Part shown: piece after piece, positions 39,698 through 48,944 of the stretch | How positions within the stretch are numbered: the first letter of the stretch is position 1 | How the letters are laid out: the number at the start of each line of letters is the position of its first letter | DNA from: Pseudomonadota bacterium | GTDB lineage: Bacteria; Pseudomonadota; Alphaproteobacteria; Caulobacterales; Caulobacteraceae | DNA: 64,000 bases | NCBI GenBank assembly: GCA_023451375.1 | Contig: JAEXZS010000045.1 | Coordinates: 19,723-83,722 of the forward strand | Reading direction: 5' to 3' | The notes under the pieces: generated by a model | Databases searched by the model: none | Seen by the model: only the letters and a program-made list of their open reading frames with translations | What the model was told of the DNA's origin: nothing | Program-made: the position numbers and the translations under genes

Positions 39698-41142
39698 GCC
39701 ATGAAGTTGAACTGCCGGCGGCCGAACCCGCCTTTGACGGTCCCATTCCCGGCGACTCCAATCGCGCGGCAAAGCGGCGCCAGACGATCATCTGGGGTGC
39801 GATCACCGCTTTGGTGCTCGCGGGCGGCGGCTTCGTCATCTACCAGATGCTGAAGCCGGTGCCTTCGCGGGATAACCCGGAGGCCGCGCGGCGTATTCTC
39901 GCAACGGCTGACCTGGCTCGCGGCCAGAACATGTCCGGCGAGGCGCAGGCCTCCGAGCTGGCTGTGCGTGTCCAGGAGTTGGATCGCCAGATCGCCGAAC
40001 TAAATGGGCAGAACGTGCAATTGAGCGCGGAGGCCCAAGGCGCCCGGCAGCAGCTGGAAGCCGAGCGCGCCGATGCCTTGCGCACGATCGACGCGCTGAA
40101 CAATCAGATTCAGACTCGCGGTAGCAGTGCTCCCCCCGGGCCGGGCGGGGTTGCTGTGAACGCGGGAGGGGCCGCGCCGGCCATGCAAGCTAACGGCGTA
40201 GCTCCGGCTCGGATGGGTGGCGGTGATCCGTTTGCACCCGTCGGGGCTGGCGCGGGCGGACAGATGGCTCCCGGCGTCGCCGGGGCAGACTCTGGCGTCC
40301 GTCCGCGCCGGTCTCTTTCGACGGTCAGGGTGGCTGGCGCCGCTGGCCAAGGTGGCGCTGCGGGCGGCCCGACCGTCTCCACCTCGCGAACCTCCGGCGG
40401 CGCTGGGGGTACGCAGGCAGGCGGAACGGGTGGCACGGGGCAGGGACAGTACATGTCCAGCTCGATGCAGGTGTTCGACACCGAGCGGTTCGTGCCCCCC
40501 AATGCCTACACCCGAGCGCGTGTTCTGGTCGGCGTGGACGCCGCGACTGGCGTCACCAGCACCTCGGACCCGAAGCCGGTCCTCTTTCGACTGACGGGCC
40601 CGGCGATCCACGTCGGCGCGGATGGCCGCTATCAACGCACGGATCTGACCGGCTGCCTGGTGAACGGCGCGGCCTATGCCGAACTGTCTTCGGAGAAGGT
40701 CTACATCCGGCTGCAGCGTATTTCGTGCCCGGCGGGGCCGCGGCAGTTTTCGGTCGCGACGGTCGAGGGTTACGCGTCCCACCTGGGCAAGGCCGGCGTG
40801 CGGGGCAATGTGATCTCGCGTGAAGGCGGGCTGACCGGCCGCGCCATGATCGCCGGAACGCTGCAGGGCCTGGGAAACAGTCTGTCTCGCTACACCGATC
40901 AGATGTCGAGCTCGATCGGCATCGGGGCAGGGGGGTCGCTGACCGCGCCGCCCCGTCTGGAAGCGGGTGACGTAGCGGCCGGCGCCGCCGGTTCCGGCGT
41001 CGCCAACGCCGCCGAGATGCTGGCCGACTACTACGTCAAGCGGGCCGAGCAGTACCAGCCGGTCGTGGAAATGCCGACCGGCATCGAGGTCGAACTCGTC
41101 TTCCTGAGCGGGTTCGAAATTGGCGGCCCAGCCCGCCGTTGA
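39694..41142 (+). CDS. traB: TraB, VirB10-class scaffold protein
   Basis: The 482-aa product has an N-terminal transmembrane helix (IIWGAITALVLAGGGFVIYQ), a coiled coil (ELAVRVQELDRQIAELNG), a Gly/Ala/Pro-rich linker, and a C-terminal VirB10-like beta-barrel domain (RARVLVGVDAATGVTSTSDP, LTGCLVNGAAYAELSSEKVY). TraB bridges inner and outer membrane parts of the channel. It begins by overlap with traK. Confidence 0.93.
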   Translation: MSHEVELPAAEPAFDGPIPGDSNRAAKRRQTIIWGAITALVLAGGGFVIYQMLKPVPSRDNPEAARRILATADLARGQNMSGEAQASELAVRVQELDRQIAELNGQNVQLSAEAQGARQQLEAERADALRTIDALNNQIQTRGSSAPPGPGGVAVNAGGAAPAMQANGVAPARMGGGDPFAPVGAGAGGQMAPGVAGADSGVRPRRSLSTVRVAGAAGQGGAAGGPTVSTSRTSGGAGGTQAGGTGGTGQGQYMSSSMQVFDTERFVPPNAYTRARVLVGVDAATGVTSTSDPKPVLFRLTGPAIHVGADGRYQRTDLTGCLVNGAAYAELSSEKVYIRLQRISCPAGPRQFSVATVEGYASHLGKAGVRGNVISREGGLTGRAMIAGTLQGLGNSLSRYTDQMSSSIGIGAGGSLTAPPRLEAGDVAAGAAGSGVANAAEMLADYYVKRAEQYQPVVEMPTGIEVELVFLSGFEIGGPARR

Positions 41143-41171
41143 ACCTGTCCTTCAAATCAGAAAGTCACGCC

Positions 41172-41579
41172 ATGAAATACCTTCGTACCGCCGCCGCGCT
41201 TGCCGCGTTCGTCCTGACCGCCTCGCCGGTCGTCGCACAGGTCGCGACGGCCTGCGACTGCCCTCATCACGGGCAATCCGCGTCGTCCTCGCAGGTCTGC
41301 CCCGATAAGGGCGCTGAAAGCGCTGCGCCGAAGTCGGCCGAGGGTCACGCCCCGCACGACCATTCCGCCAAGGAAAAGACCACGCTGTCTGCCCCGACCG
41401 ACGCGCCGGGCCAGAATGCCGCAGCCATCGCCATCAAGAAGGCCATGGCCTCGGTCGCCGGAATCCTCGCGTCGCTTCAGGGCGGCGATCACTGCTGCGA
41501 GGACCCGGCGTGCTGCGACAAGGCCAGCACCGTCGCGGCTGAACCTGTCTGCCTAGACGCTGACGCCGTCACCGCCTGA
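41172..41579 (+). CDS. Cys- and His-rich secreted protein, 135 aa
   Basis: A signal peptide (AAALAAFVLTASPVVAQVAT) is followed by two Cys-rich clusters (ACDCPHHG near residue 30; DHCCEDPACCDKAS near residue 107) and a His-rich middle (GHAPHDHSAK). It lies between traB and the DsbC-like gene and is probably a periplasmic or envelope part of the system, perhaps a substrate of the disulphide enzymes. Metal binding is also possible. It has no equivalent in F that I can name. Confidence 0.65.
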   Translation: MKYLRTAAALAAFVLTASPVVAQVATACDCPHHGQSASSSQVCPDKGAESAAPKSAEGHAPHDHSAKEKTTLSAPTDAPGQNAAAIAIKKAMASVAGILASLQGGDHCCEDPACCDKASTVAAEPVCLDADAVTA

Positions 41580-41612
41580 TCGTCCGTCTTCCATTCAAGA
41601 AAGCCAGATCTC

Positions 41613-42467
41613 ATGAAAATCTCTCTCCAATCCCGCCGCGCGAAGATCCTCGCGGGTGTTTCCGGCCTGGCGGCGCTTGCCGTCGTGGGCGTCGCGACCG
41701 TCGCGGTCGCCAGCGGCTTCGGGACCAGTCTCAAGGACAAGGTCCAGAAGGAATTCCCCAACACGCCGATCACCTCGGCGGACTGCGATAAAGGCCCCGC
41801 CAACCTGTGCGAAGTCGTCGCTGGTTCGAACGTCTTCTACGTCACCCGCGACGCGAAGTTCGCGTTCGTCGGGGCCGTCCTGGACCTCGAAAACAAGGTG
41901 GACGTGACCGACGTCCGACTTCGTGAGCTGGCGGCCGTGGGTCAGGCCGAAGCCCGCATTCGCGGCGCGGCGCCTGCCGCCCCGGGCGCCCCGGGTGTGC
42001 AGCCTGCTTCTGCGCCCGCCGCGCCGGCGGACAGCCCGATCATTCGCGTGACCCTGCCGAAGGCCAACGCCGTCGTCCATAACCCGGGCGCGCCGCTGAA
42101 GATGACCATCTTCACTGACCTCAACTGCGGATTCTGCAAGCGTCTGCATGATGACCTGAAGAACGTCCGCGATATCGAAGTCACCGAATACCCGATCGCG
42201 TTCATGGGCCCGGATAGCCCGGAGAAGGCCAAGCTCGCGCTCTGCGCCAAGGACCGCGTGGCCGGGATCGATGCGATCTACAGCGGCGGCGAAGTCGTGA
42301 CCTCCGGGGATTGCGCGGCCGCCGAAGCTGCAGTCGCGGCCAACGTCGAGTTCGCTCGGCAGAACGGGATCAACGGCACGCCGATGATCGTACGCGCGGA
42401 CGGCCGGACCAACAGCGGCTGGATGCCGGTCAACGAGCTCCGGGCGTTCCTGGGCGGGGCCAGCTGA
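41613..42467 (+). CDS. DsbC/TrbB-like disulphide isomerase
   Basis: The 284-aa product has a membrane or signal helix (ILAGVSGLAALAVVGVATVA), a dimerisation-type N-terminal part and a thioredoxin fold with CGFC near residue 171 (MTIFTDLNCGFCKRLHDDLK), then GINGTPMIVRADGR with a cis-proline. It should shuffle disulphides in TraU, TraN, TraH and other Cys-rich partners. It ends in a TGATG overlap with traV. Confidence 0.9.
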   Translation: MKISLQSRRAKILAGVSGLAALAVVGVATVAVASGFGTSLKDKVQKEFPNTPITSADCDKGPANLCEVVAGSNVFYVTRDAKFAFVGAVLDLENKVDVTDVRLRELAAVGQAEARIRGAAPAAPGAPGVQPASAPAAPADSPIIRVTLPKANAVVHNPGAPLKMTIFTDLNCGFCKRLHDDLKNVRDIEVTEYPIAFMGPDSPEKAKLALCAKDRVAGIDAIYSGGEVVTSGDCAAAEAAVAANVEFARQNGINGTPMIVRADGRTNSGWMPVNELRAFLGGAS

Positions 42468-42889
42468 TGCGGGTAGCGCTGATCTTGCTGGCAGGAGCAA
42501 GCCTCGCGGCTTGCTCCACCAACACCAAGGGCGGCTGGGCCTGCGGTGGAGTGGGCGAAGGTCAGACCTGCGCGTCGATCGCGCAGATCGACGGCACTCG
42601 CTCCTCGGGAGCCGCCAACCCGGAATCGCCCGGTATCGAGAACGCCGTCCCCGTGCGCTGGTGGGAGCCGCAACCGTTCGTCTTCTCGGACGGCACTGGC
42701 CCGCGCCGGGAAGGCGATCAGATCCTCCCCGTGGTGTTCGCGCCGTGGGTCGATGCGCAGGGCGACTATCACCAGCGGTCTGAGGTCTGGGCGGTGATGC
42801 GCCGCGGGGGCTGGTGGGTGCCGGCGCCGAACGCGCCGCGCCCCGGTCCGTCCGCCTCGGAAATCGGCCGCAACGCGGTCCAGGAGTAG
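42467..42889 (+). CDS. traV: TraV, outer-membrane lipoprotein
   Basis: The 140-aa product has a lipobox (ASLAAC, Cys16), a Cys-rich start of the mature part (CSTNTKGGWACGGVGEGQTC) and a short Pro-rich C-terminal region. This is the usual TraV layout. It anchors the core channel to the outer membrane with TraK and TraB. Confidence 0.85.
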   Translation: MRVALILLAGASLAACSTNTKGGWACGGVGEGQTCASIAQIDGTRSSGAANPESPGIENAVPVRWWEPQPFVFSDGTGPRREGDQILPVVFAPWVDAQGDYHQRSEVWAVMRRGGWWVPAPNAPRPGPSASEIGRNAVQE

Positions 42890-42894
42890 CCGGT

Positions 42895-45483
42895 ATGACT
42901 GGCAAGATGGGGGACGCGGTCAAACGCGTTCTGGAACAGGTCGGACGGACGGTTTTCGAAGAGCCGCCGCCCCCTGACATGCCTCGGGGATACTTCTCGT
43001 CGGCGCGGTTGAGCGATTTCCTGCCCTACCGCAGCTACGACGAGACGAAGGGCCTCTACGAGCAGAACACGACGGTCGGCTGGATCCTTGAGGTCGTGCC
43101 GTTGATCGGCGCGGACGAGGCCACCAGCCGCAGTCTGGCGGAGCTGTTCACGCACAGCGTGCCGCAAGGCGCGACGGTCCAGGTCATCTCCTACGCGTCA
43201 CCGAAGATCGGCGACGTGATCGATCCATGGGCGACCGAACGGGCGAAGCAGGGGGGTGTGTTCGACACGCTGGCCCGGCATCGGCGCAAGCACTTCCGTG
43301 ACGCGGCGTGGCGGACGGCCTCAAGCCAGGCGCCCTTCTATTTCCGGGATTTCCGGATCTTCATCGCGGTGGAGATGGAGGGGTCGAATACCTCGGTCGC
43401 GGCCGAACAGATGATCGAGGCGCGCGACAAGTTCATGGCCGATATCCGGGCGATCCGGAGCGAGTCGGCCATCGTCACGCCCCAGCAGCTGATCTCCCTT
43501 GTCGGGGATATCCTCAATCCGACGACCAATATACGCCCGCGCGAAAACGTCTTCCGCGAAGACCGCTGGCTGAACGAACAGATGGTGGATGCGGAGACGA
43601 CCTGGACGCGGTTCCGGGACCGGATCGAGGTCCAGAGCCGCGCCCAAGGCGACGACCTTCTCCGGCCGGAGCTTTCGGACGATGTGGTGGCGCTGGCGCG
43701 GGACGGCGCCTCGCGGGACGAGCGTTTCCAGATCCGAGGCTTCTCGGTGAAGGACTTCCCCGAACACTGGACCCAAGGGCTGATGTCGCGGGTCCTAGGC
43801 GACATGTTCAACGACCAGCTGCGGCTGATCGGCCCGACCGTGATGTGTCTTTGCTTCTCGCCGATGACGGCGGAAAAGACCCGTTCGACGGCCGAGTTCA
43901 AACGCCTCCGCACCAACCAGGCGGTCAGCAATCCGATCGGTCGCATGTTCCCGGAGTCGCGCAAGGCGGCCGAGGACTGGACGATGGTTATGGAGGACGT
44001 CGCCGAAGGCGCCCTCCTGGCTCGAATGGGGATGTTCATCCTGTCGGTCGCGCCGATCGCGGATGCCGAGCGGGCCGAGCGAAGCCTACGCTCAGTCTTC
44101 CGCAACAGCCGGTTCGTGCTTCAGCGGGACGACGACATTCACCTGCAGACGGTCCTTGCCTGTCTGCCTCTGAGCCTTGGCGGCGGCCTGTTCGAGGATC
44201 TGGCGACGATGGGCCGGCTTCGTCGGATGCCTACGACCGTCGCGGCCCGTCTCGCTCCGCTGCAGGGCGAGTTCCTGGGCATGGACCTGCCGCATATGCT
44301 GCTGGTCGGACGGCGCGGTCAGGTGATGACCTACAGCATTTTCGCGAACAAGGCGGGCAACCACAACACGGCTGTCGTCGGCGCGTCGGGCTCGGGGAAA
44401 TCCGTTTTCATGCAGGAGACGGCGGCCTCGCTTCGCGGCGCCGGCGCCGAGGTCTTCGTCATCGACGACGGCGAGTCGTTCAAGAACAGCTCGATTCTGC
44501 TGGGCGGGGCCTTCGTCCGCTTCAACCTGGACAAGCGGACCTGCATCAACCCGTTCTCGATCATCGACCCGTCGGCGGCCTCTGAGGAAAGCGCGCAGGA
44601 GTATCTCCTGGAAGGCGTCGAGATGATCCGCCTCATGATCGAACAGGCCGCGCGGGGCGCGCAGGGCTGCAGCGACGAGGAAAAGGGAGCGATCGAGAAG
44701 GCGGTCATGACCGTCTGGGCCGACAAGGCCCGTGACGGCTCCTTCGCCGACGTGATTGACGTGCTCGCCCGGGACTACGGCGAGCGCGGTGAGAATCTGG
44801 CGCTGGCGCTGGGCGCCTACGGTCGTGACGGATCCTACGGCGGGTTCTTCAACGGCCCCACGACGCTGCAGATCGACAACCCCTACACCGTCTTTGAGAT
44901 GAGCGATCTGGAGAGCAAGGCGGACCTGCGGGCCGTCGTCGTGCTCGCGATCCTCTTCCTCGTCCGCCAGCGCATGAAAAAGGGGGGCCGCGGGCTGAAG
45001 AAGGCGCTCATCATCGATGAGGCCTGGCAGCTCCTGTCGGACGGCGCGGCCGGGAAGTTCATCGAAGGGTTCGCGCGCCGATGCCGCAAGGAAGGCGGCG
45101 CGATCATCACGGGTACGCAGTCGATCAACGACTACTACAAGACGGACGGCGCCCGCGCCTGCCTTGAGAACAGCGATCACCAGGTCGTCTTGCGGCTGAA
45201 GGAAGAGGCGCTGGAGCAGCTGCGGAGGAACGACCGGATGAAGGTCGACGACGCCACCATGACGCTGCTGAAGTCGCTGAAGGTCGTGGACCGGGAATAC
45301 TCGGAAATGGTGGTGATGGGGCCGGACGCGCGCTTCCTGGCGCGCCTCGTCCTCGATCCGTATTCCGCGACGCTCTACTCCACCACGCCGGCAGTCTTCG
45401 ACAAGATCAAGCGCCTCGAGGCGAGCGGCGTGCCGCTGTCCGAAGCCGTGGCGCGAGTGGCCTACGAAGGTAGCCGTCGCTGA
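42895..45483 (+). CDS. traC: TraC, VirB4-class ATPase
   Basis: The 862-aa product carries Walker A GASGSGKSVFMQ (near residue 496) and Walker B KALIIDEAWQLL (near 703), with an N-terminal TraC domain (LSDFLPYRSYDETKGLYEQN at about residue 35). It powers pilus assembly and substrate transfer. The start at 42895 lies six bases past the traV stop. Confidence 0.96.
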   Translation: MTGKMGDAVKRVLEQVGRTVFEEPPPPDMPRGYFSSARLSDFLPYRSYDETKGLYEQNTTVGWILEVVPLIGADEATSRSLAELFTHSVPQGATVQVISYASPKIGDVIDPWATERAKQGGVFDTLARHRRKHFRDAAWRTASSQAPFYFRDFRIFIAVEMEGSNTSVAAEQMIEARDKFMADIRAIRSESAIVTPQQLISLVGDILNPTTNIRPRENVFREDRWLNEQMVDAETTWTRFRDRIEVQSRAQGDDLLRPELSDDVVALARDGASRDERFQIRGFSVKDFPEHWTQGLMSRVLGDMFNDQLRLIGPTVMCLCFSPMTAEKTRSTAEFKRLRTNQAVSNPIGRMFPESRKAAEDWTMVMEDVAEGALLARMGMFILSVAPIADAERAERSLRSVFRNSRFVLQRDDDIHLQTVLACLPLSLGGGLFEDLATMGRLRRMPTTVAARLAPLQGEFLGMDLPHMLLVGRRGQVMTYSIFANKAGNHNTAVVGASGSGKSVFMQETAASLRGAGAEVFVIDDGESFKNSSILLGGAFVRFNLDKRTCINPFSIIDPSAASEESAQEYLLEGVEMIRLMIEQAARGAQGCSDEEKGAIEKAVMTVWADKARDGSFADVIDVLARDYGERGENLALALGAYGRDGSYGGFFNGPTTLQIDNPYTVFEMSDLESKADLRAVVVLAILFLVRQRMKKGGRGLKKALIIDEAWQLLSDGAAGKFIEGFARRCRKEGGAIITGTQSINDYYKTDGARACLENSDHQVVLRLKEEALEQLRRNDRMKVDDATMTLLKSLKVVDREYSEMVVMGPDARFLARLVLDPYSATLYSTTPAVFDKIKRLEASGVPLSEAVARVAYEGSRR

Positions 45484-45851
45484 TGGCCGCAGGACTTACA
45501 GCATGGGCGGCGGGGCTCGACGACGCGCCTGCGCTGAACCGGGTTCGCCGCCTAGTTCACGCGGCCGGTCGCCGGGTAGCGTTCGCCGTCGACTGCGCCT
45601 GCATCGCTGCCTGCGTGCTGGGGCTGCTGACCTTCTCTCTCGCGGGTTTCGAGCTCCCCACGGCTGCGCGGCTGTGGGGCGGTTTCTGGACCCACTACGC
45701 CGACGCCCCGCCCGCTGCCCGCGAGCCGGTGCTGATCTTCATGATGGCGGTGTGGCTGATCGCGACCGTGCTGGTCGGCTTCTGCCGCTTCCCCCGCAAA
45801 CAAGCCGTCCTGAGCGGGACGGAAAGGAAAGCCGATGACAACCGAGCCTGA
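45483..45851 (+). CDS. Small membrane protein, 122 aa
   Basis: The start overlaps the traC stop (TGATG). The product has two hydrophobic segments (DCACIAACVLGLLTFSLAGF; LIFMMAVWLIATVLVGFCRF). It overlaps the next gene by 17 bases. This position holds poorly conserved small genes in F-type operons. Function unknown. Confidence 0.65.
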   Translation: MAAGLTAWAAGLDDAPALNRVRRLVHAAGRRVAFAVDCACIAACVLGLLTFSLAGFELPTAARLWGGFWTHYADAPPAAREPVLIFMMAVWLIATVLVGFCRFPRKQAVLSGTERKADDNRA

Positions 45852-46338
45852 ACACGAGACCGCCCAGCCCACGCCGCCTCCGCTGCCGCCGGCACGCCAG
45901 CCGACGATGCGCCAGAAGCTGGAAAAGTGGATGCCCACGAAGGGGCAGGCCGCCGTTGCGGCGATCGCTCTGTTGGCGGTCTCGAATGTGGCCGCATGGG
46001 TGACGATCGTCCGCGAGGATCAGCCGATGATCGTCACCGTCGGCGTCCGCGAGATGAGCCAAGGCTACGTCTCCCGCCTGGCGCTCTCGGATATCACGCC
46101 GGAGGAAGCGCGCGTGAAGACCGAGATGTTCCTCGCGGTGACGCAGGACACGGTCAGGCGCGCTGCGGCGAGCAAGAACGTCCTTTTGCTGGCGCGGGAA
46201 TGCGTGCTGGCCGGCGAGATGGCCGACATCACCAAGGAGGTGGGCGACGCCGTACAATTGGCGCTGGCGGAGGCCTCCGGAGGTAGCAGGCCGGCCGCAC
46301 TGGCCGCCCCGACGCCGACTGCAGCGGGAGCGCCGTAA
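45835..46338 (+). CDS. trbI: TrbI-like inner-membrane protein
   Basis: The 167-aa product has a Pro-rich cytoplasmic N-terminus, one transmembrane helix (VAAIALLAVSNVAAWVTIVR) and a periplasmic part (TVGVREMSQGYVSRLA, then EMFLAVTQDTVRRAAASKNV) like F-type TrbI. TrbI influences pilus length and retraction in F. Confidence 0.8.
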   Translation: MTTEPEHETAQPTPPPLPPARQPTMRQKLEKWMPTKGQAAVAAIALLAVSNVAAWVTIVREDQPMIVTVGVREMSQGYVSRLALSDITPEEARVKTEMFLAVTQDTVRRAAASKNVLLLARECVLAGEMADITKEVGDAVQLALAEASGGSRPAALAAPTPTAAGAP

Positions 46339-46342
46339 GAGA

Positions 46343-46606
46343 GTGGGCGAAGGCTGGGTTCTGGATAGCGCCGAGATGGCATTCCTGCGGTTTCATTTGA
46401 CCGAACCTCTGCCGGAGGCGTGGCAGTTCGTGCCCACTACACCGGGGAGCGACGCCATCTTCCAGGCCGTGAAGGTCCTGGCCGATGGCAAGGTGGTGTC
46501 CGCTCAACTGCCGATCACGAGCTTCAGCCGGATCGAGACGTTTTTCGACGACGAGTACCGCGTCACCATGGCCGGTCGCCTTCTTCTGGACAGGGAGAAC
46601 GCGTGA
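46343..46606 (+). CDS. Small hypothetical protein, 87 aa
   Basis: A GTG start at 46343 lies four bases past trbI. The product contains FHLTEPLPEAWQFVPTTPGS and is followed by an overlap with the signal peptidase gene (TGATG). No family recognised. Its place in the operon suggests a secretion-related role. Confidence 0.55.
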   Translation: MGEGWVLDSAEMAFLRFHLTEPLPEAWQFVPTTPGSDAIFQAVKVLADGKVVSAQLPITSFSRIETFFDDEYRVTMAGRLLLDRENA

Positions 46607-47115
46607 TGCCGTTGGAACCTGATCCCAATCCGCCCTCATGGCGCCGGGTGGGGATGCTCGTCCTTTTCCTGGGCGGGGTGTTGGCCTGGAAGGGTGGCGA
46701 GGGCGTGAGCGCCCGCTACGGCTTCGGGATCAATGTGACGGAAAGCCTGCCGCATTGGGCCTTCATCACGGACCGGTCCGACAAGGCCGTGGCCCGTGGT
46801 GATCTGGTCGAGTTCGTAGCGCCGCCGACCCCTTATTACCCGGAGGGGCAGCGCTTCGTGAAGCGGGTCGCCGGCGTCGCGGGCGACCGTGTCGAGACGC
46901 AGGCCCGGAATTTCTATGTCGCCGGGAAACCGGTCGGGGCGGCCAAGGAGCGGGCCCGCTCGGGCGAAGCCGCGCCGATCGGCCCGACTGGCGTGATCCC
47001 GGAAGGCCGCATCTTCGTCGTGGGTGACCACGTCGATTCCTTGGACAGCCGCTACGCGGCGATCGGCTGGATCTCGGCCGACCGGATCATCGGAAAAGTG
47101 GAGCCCATTCTATGA
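46606..47115 (+). CDS. S26-family signal peptidase (TraF-type)
   Basis: The 169-aa product has an N-terminal membrane helix (VGMLVLFLGGVLAW) and the Ser-Lys dyad: Ser47 in NVTESLPHW and Lys86 in GQRFVKRVAG, followed by GDRV. GDHVDSLDSRYAAIGWI matches the family's C-terminal block. It probably matures the pilin or other secreted parts of the system. It overlaps traW by four bases. Confidence 0.88.
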   Translation: MPLEPDPNPPSWRRVGMLVLFLGGVLAWKGGEGVSARYGFGINVTESLPHWAFITDRSDKAVARGDLVEFVAPPTPYYPEGQRFVKRVAGVAGDRVETQARNFYVAGKPVGAAKERARSGEAAPIGPTGVIPEGRIFVVGDHVDSLDSRYAAIGWISADRIIGKVEPIL

Positions 47116-47744
47116 ATCGTTTGCTGTGCGGTGCGGCCGCCGCGCTCTTCATGGCCGCTGCCTCTCCTGCGCGGGCCGGCGACCTCGGGACACATGGTCA
47201 GACGTTCGATATCGCCGAGCGCGACATTCTCGAGATGATCTCGGAGCAGCTGAAGCGCGCCGAGGCCTCGGGCCGGATGGGTCAGCTGCAGGATGAGTTC
47301 AAGCGGCGGGTCCAGGCCAAGGTGGAACGGCCGAACCCTGTTCCCGGGCTGGTGCGGACCGTTGAGCCGCGCAGCTGGCTGTTCGACCCTTCCATCATCG
47401 TGCCGCAGGACTTCTCAGACCATCGCGGGCGCGTCTTCGCCCGCGCGGGCCAACGGATCAATCCGCTGGAACGTCTGCCCGGGTTTGACCGCATCCTCAT
47501 CTTCCTCGACGGCGACGACGCCGCCCAGGTCGATTGGGCTGTCGGCCAGCTGCGTGAGGGCGGCGAGCATCGTGTGCGGCTCATTCTGACCAAGGGCGCG
47601 CCGATGGAGCTGATGCGCCGCCGGCGGGTCCAGTTCTATTTCGACCAGGAGGCCAAACTGTCGACCCACTTCGGGATCCGACAGGTTCCGGCGCGCGTCG
47701 AGAAGGACGGCGACAAGCTGCGGATCTCGGAGGTCCGGCCGTGA
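47112..47744 (+). CDS. traW: TraW, pilus assembly protein
   Basis: The 210-aa secreted protein has a signal peptide (AAAALFMAAASPARAGDLG) and the TraW pattern: GQTFDIAERDILEMISEQLK, RSWLFDPSIIVPQDFSDHRG, then GDDAAQVDW and a C-terminal PARVEKDGDKLRI. It works with TraU and TrbC in pilus assembly. Its stop overlaps a GTG that begins a 27-residue frame. Confidence 0.93.
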   Translation: MNRLLCGAAAALFMAAASPARAGDLGTHGQTFDIAERDILEMISEQLKRAEASGRMGQLQDEFKRRVQAKVERPNPVPGLVRTVEPRSWLFDPSIIVPQDFSDHRGRVFARAGQRINPLERLPGFDRILIFLDGDDAAQVDWAVGQLREGGEHRVRLILTKGAPMELMRRRRVQFYFDQEAKLSTHFGIRQVPARVEKDGDKLRISEVRP

Positions 47745-47824
47745 CCGGCGTCGCAATCGCATGGTGCGTTTTCGTCCTGGTCGGCTCCGCCGCCTTGGGC
47801 CCGGCGCTGGAGGCGTGGACATGA
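47741..47824 (+). CDS. Tiny hydrophobic peptide, 27 aa, between traW and traU
   Basis: A 28-codon frame begins with GTG overlapping the traW stop (GTGA) and ends with a TGA overlapping the traU ATG (ATGA). The product is one hydrophobic helix (IAWCVFVLVGSAALGPAL). Both junctions are exact four-base overlaps of the type used elsewhere in the operon. It may be a true micro-gene or only a coupling device for traU translation. Confidence 0.5.
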   Translation: MTGVAIAWCVFVLVGSAALGPALEAWT

Positions 47825-48933
47825 AACGTCTGTTCTCGCGAGTCGGCGCCGTAGCGGCGGCGACCCTGATGGTCTTTGCCCCGGTGAGCGCGGCCGCGAC
47901 GGAAGGAAGCGCTCTGGCTGCTAGCGCGGCGGCGGTCGCCGCTGTCTCGGGGGCGGCCACGGCGGCTGCTGCGCAGGACCCGGCTGACGCGGCCCCCTGC
48001 GAAGGTCGCTTCGTCAATCCCATCACCGACGTGTGCTGGTCGTGCCTCTTCCCCCTGACCTTGGGATCCATTCCCCTGTTCAAGGGCGACAAGCCCGACA
48101 CGCCGAACCCGTCGTCGCCCGTGTGCGCCTGTCCGGCCCCGCCGCCGCTCTTTCTCCGGATTGGGCTGTCGGTCGGGTTCTGGGAACCCGCGCGTCTGGC
48201 CGACGTGACCCAGCGGCCCTTCTGCTTCGTCAACCTGGGCGGAGTGAAGATTGATCCGGGCTTCGGCTATCCCGGCAAGTCGTCGCGCAAGAGCGACGGG
48301 GTGGCCGACCGGTCCGCGTATCACGTCCACTGGTACGTCTATCCGGTCATGGTGTGGCTGGAACTGCTGACCGACTTCCTGTGCGTCGAGCGGACCTCCT
48401 TCGATATCGCCTACATCACCGAACTGGATCCGCTCTGGCAGGACGATCACCTGTCGATCCTGATCCACCCTGAAGCGCTGATCTTCGCCAACCCGATCGC
48501 GACGGCCGCCTGTTCTGTCGACTGTGCCTCGACGACGGCCGGTCACGCCCGTCACGAGATGTTCTGGTGCGCGGGCTGTCAGGGGACGATGTACCCGATG
48601 AACGGCAATATCTCGGGTGAGTATTCGGACATCCAGGGCGCGCTGCTCGCGGCCGAACGCTTCGCCTTCAAGATGCACCGGCAACTGCTGGCCGACGGCA
48701 CGAGCGGGCCGCAAGCGGTCTGCTCGAAATACAAGATGCCGATCATGGATAAGCGCCAGTACCGCTTCCAGCTGGTGAACCCCGTCCGCCACACGCGCGG
48801 CCCGTTCACGTGCCCCGCGATCGGCTCCTCAACGGTCCCCTACGAGAGCGGGAAGACCATCCCGATCAAGGGTGAGGACTACGGCTTCCTCGTTTGGCGC
48901 AAGCGGAACTGCTGCGTCACCGTCATTCCATAA
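47821..48933 (+). CDS. traU: TraU, conjugal DNA transfer protein
   Basis: The 370-aa secreted protein has the TraU hallmarks: CEGRFVNPITDVCWSCLFPL after the signal peptide, the FWEPARLADVTQRPFCFVNL block, and DPLWQDD, ANPIATAACSVDCASTT, WCAGCQGTMYP. Many Cys residues fit disulphide formation by the DsbC-like protein. In F, TraU is needed for DNA transfer more than for pili. Confidence 0.95.
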   Translation: MKRLFSRVGAVAAATLMVFAPVSAAATEGSALAASAAAVAAVSGAATAAAAQDPADAAPCEGRFVNPITDVCWSCLFPLTLGSIPLFKGDKPDTPNPSSPVCACPAPPPLFLRIGLSVGFWEPARLADVTQRPFCFVNLGGVKIDPGFGYPGKSSRKSDGVADRSAYHVHWYVYPVMVWLELLTDFLCVERTSFDIAYITELDPLWQDDHLSILIHPEALIFANPIATAACSVDCASTTAGHARHEMFWCAGCQGTMYPMNGNISGEYSDIQGALLAAERFAFKMHRQLLADGTSGPQAVCSKYKMPIMDKRQYRFQLVNPVRHTRGPFTCPAIGSSTVPYESGKTIPIKGEDYGFLVWRKRNCCVTVIP

Positions 48934-48944
48934 GGGGCAGGACC

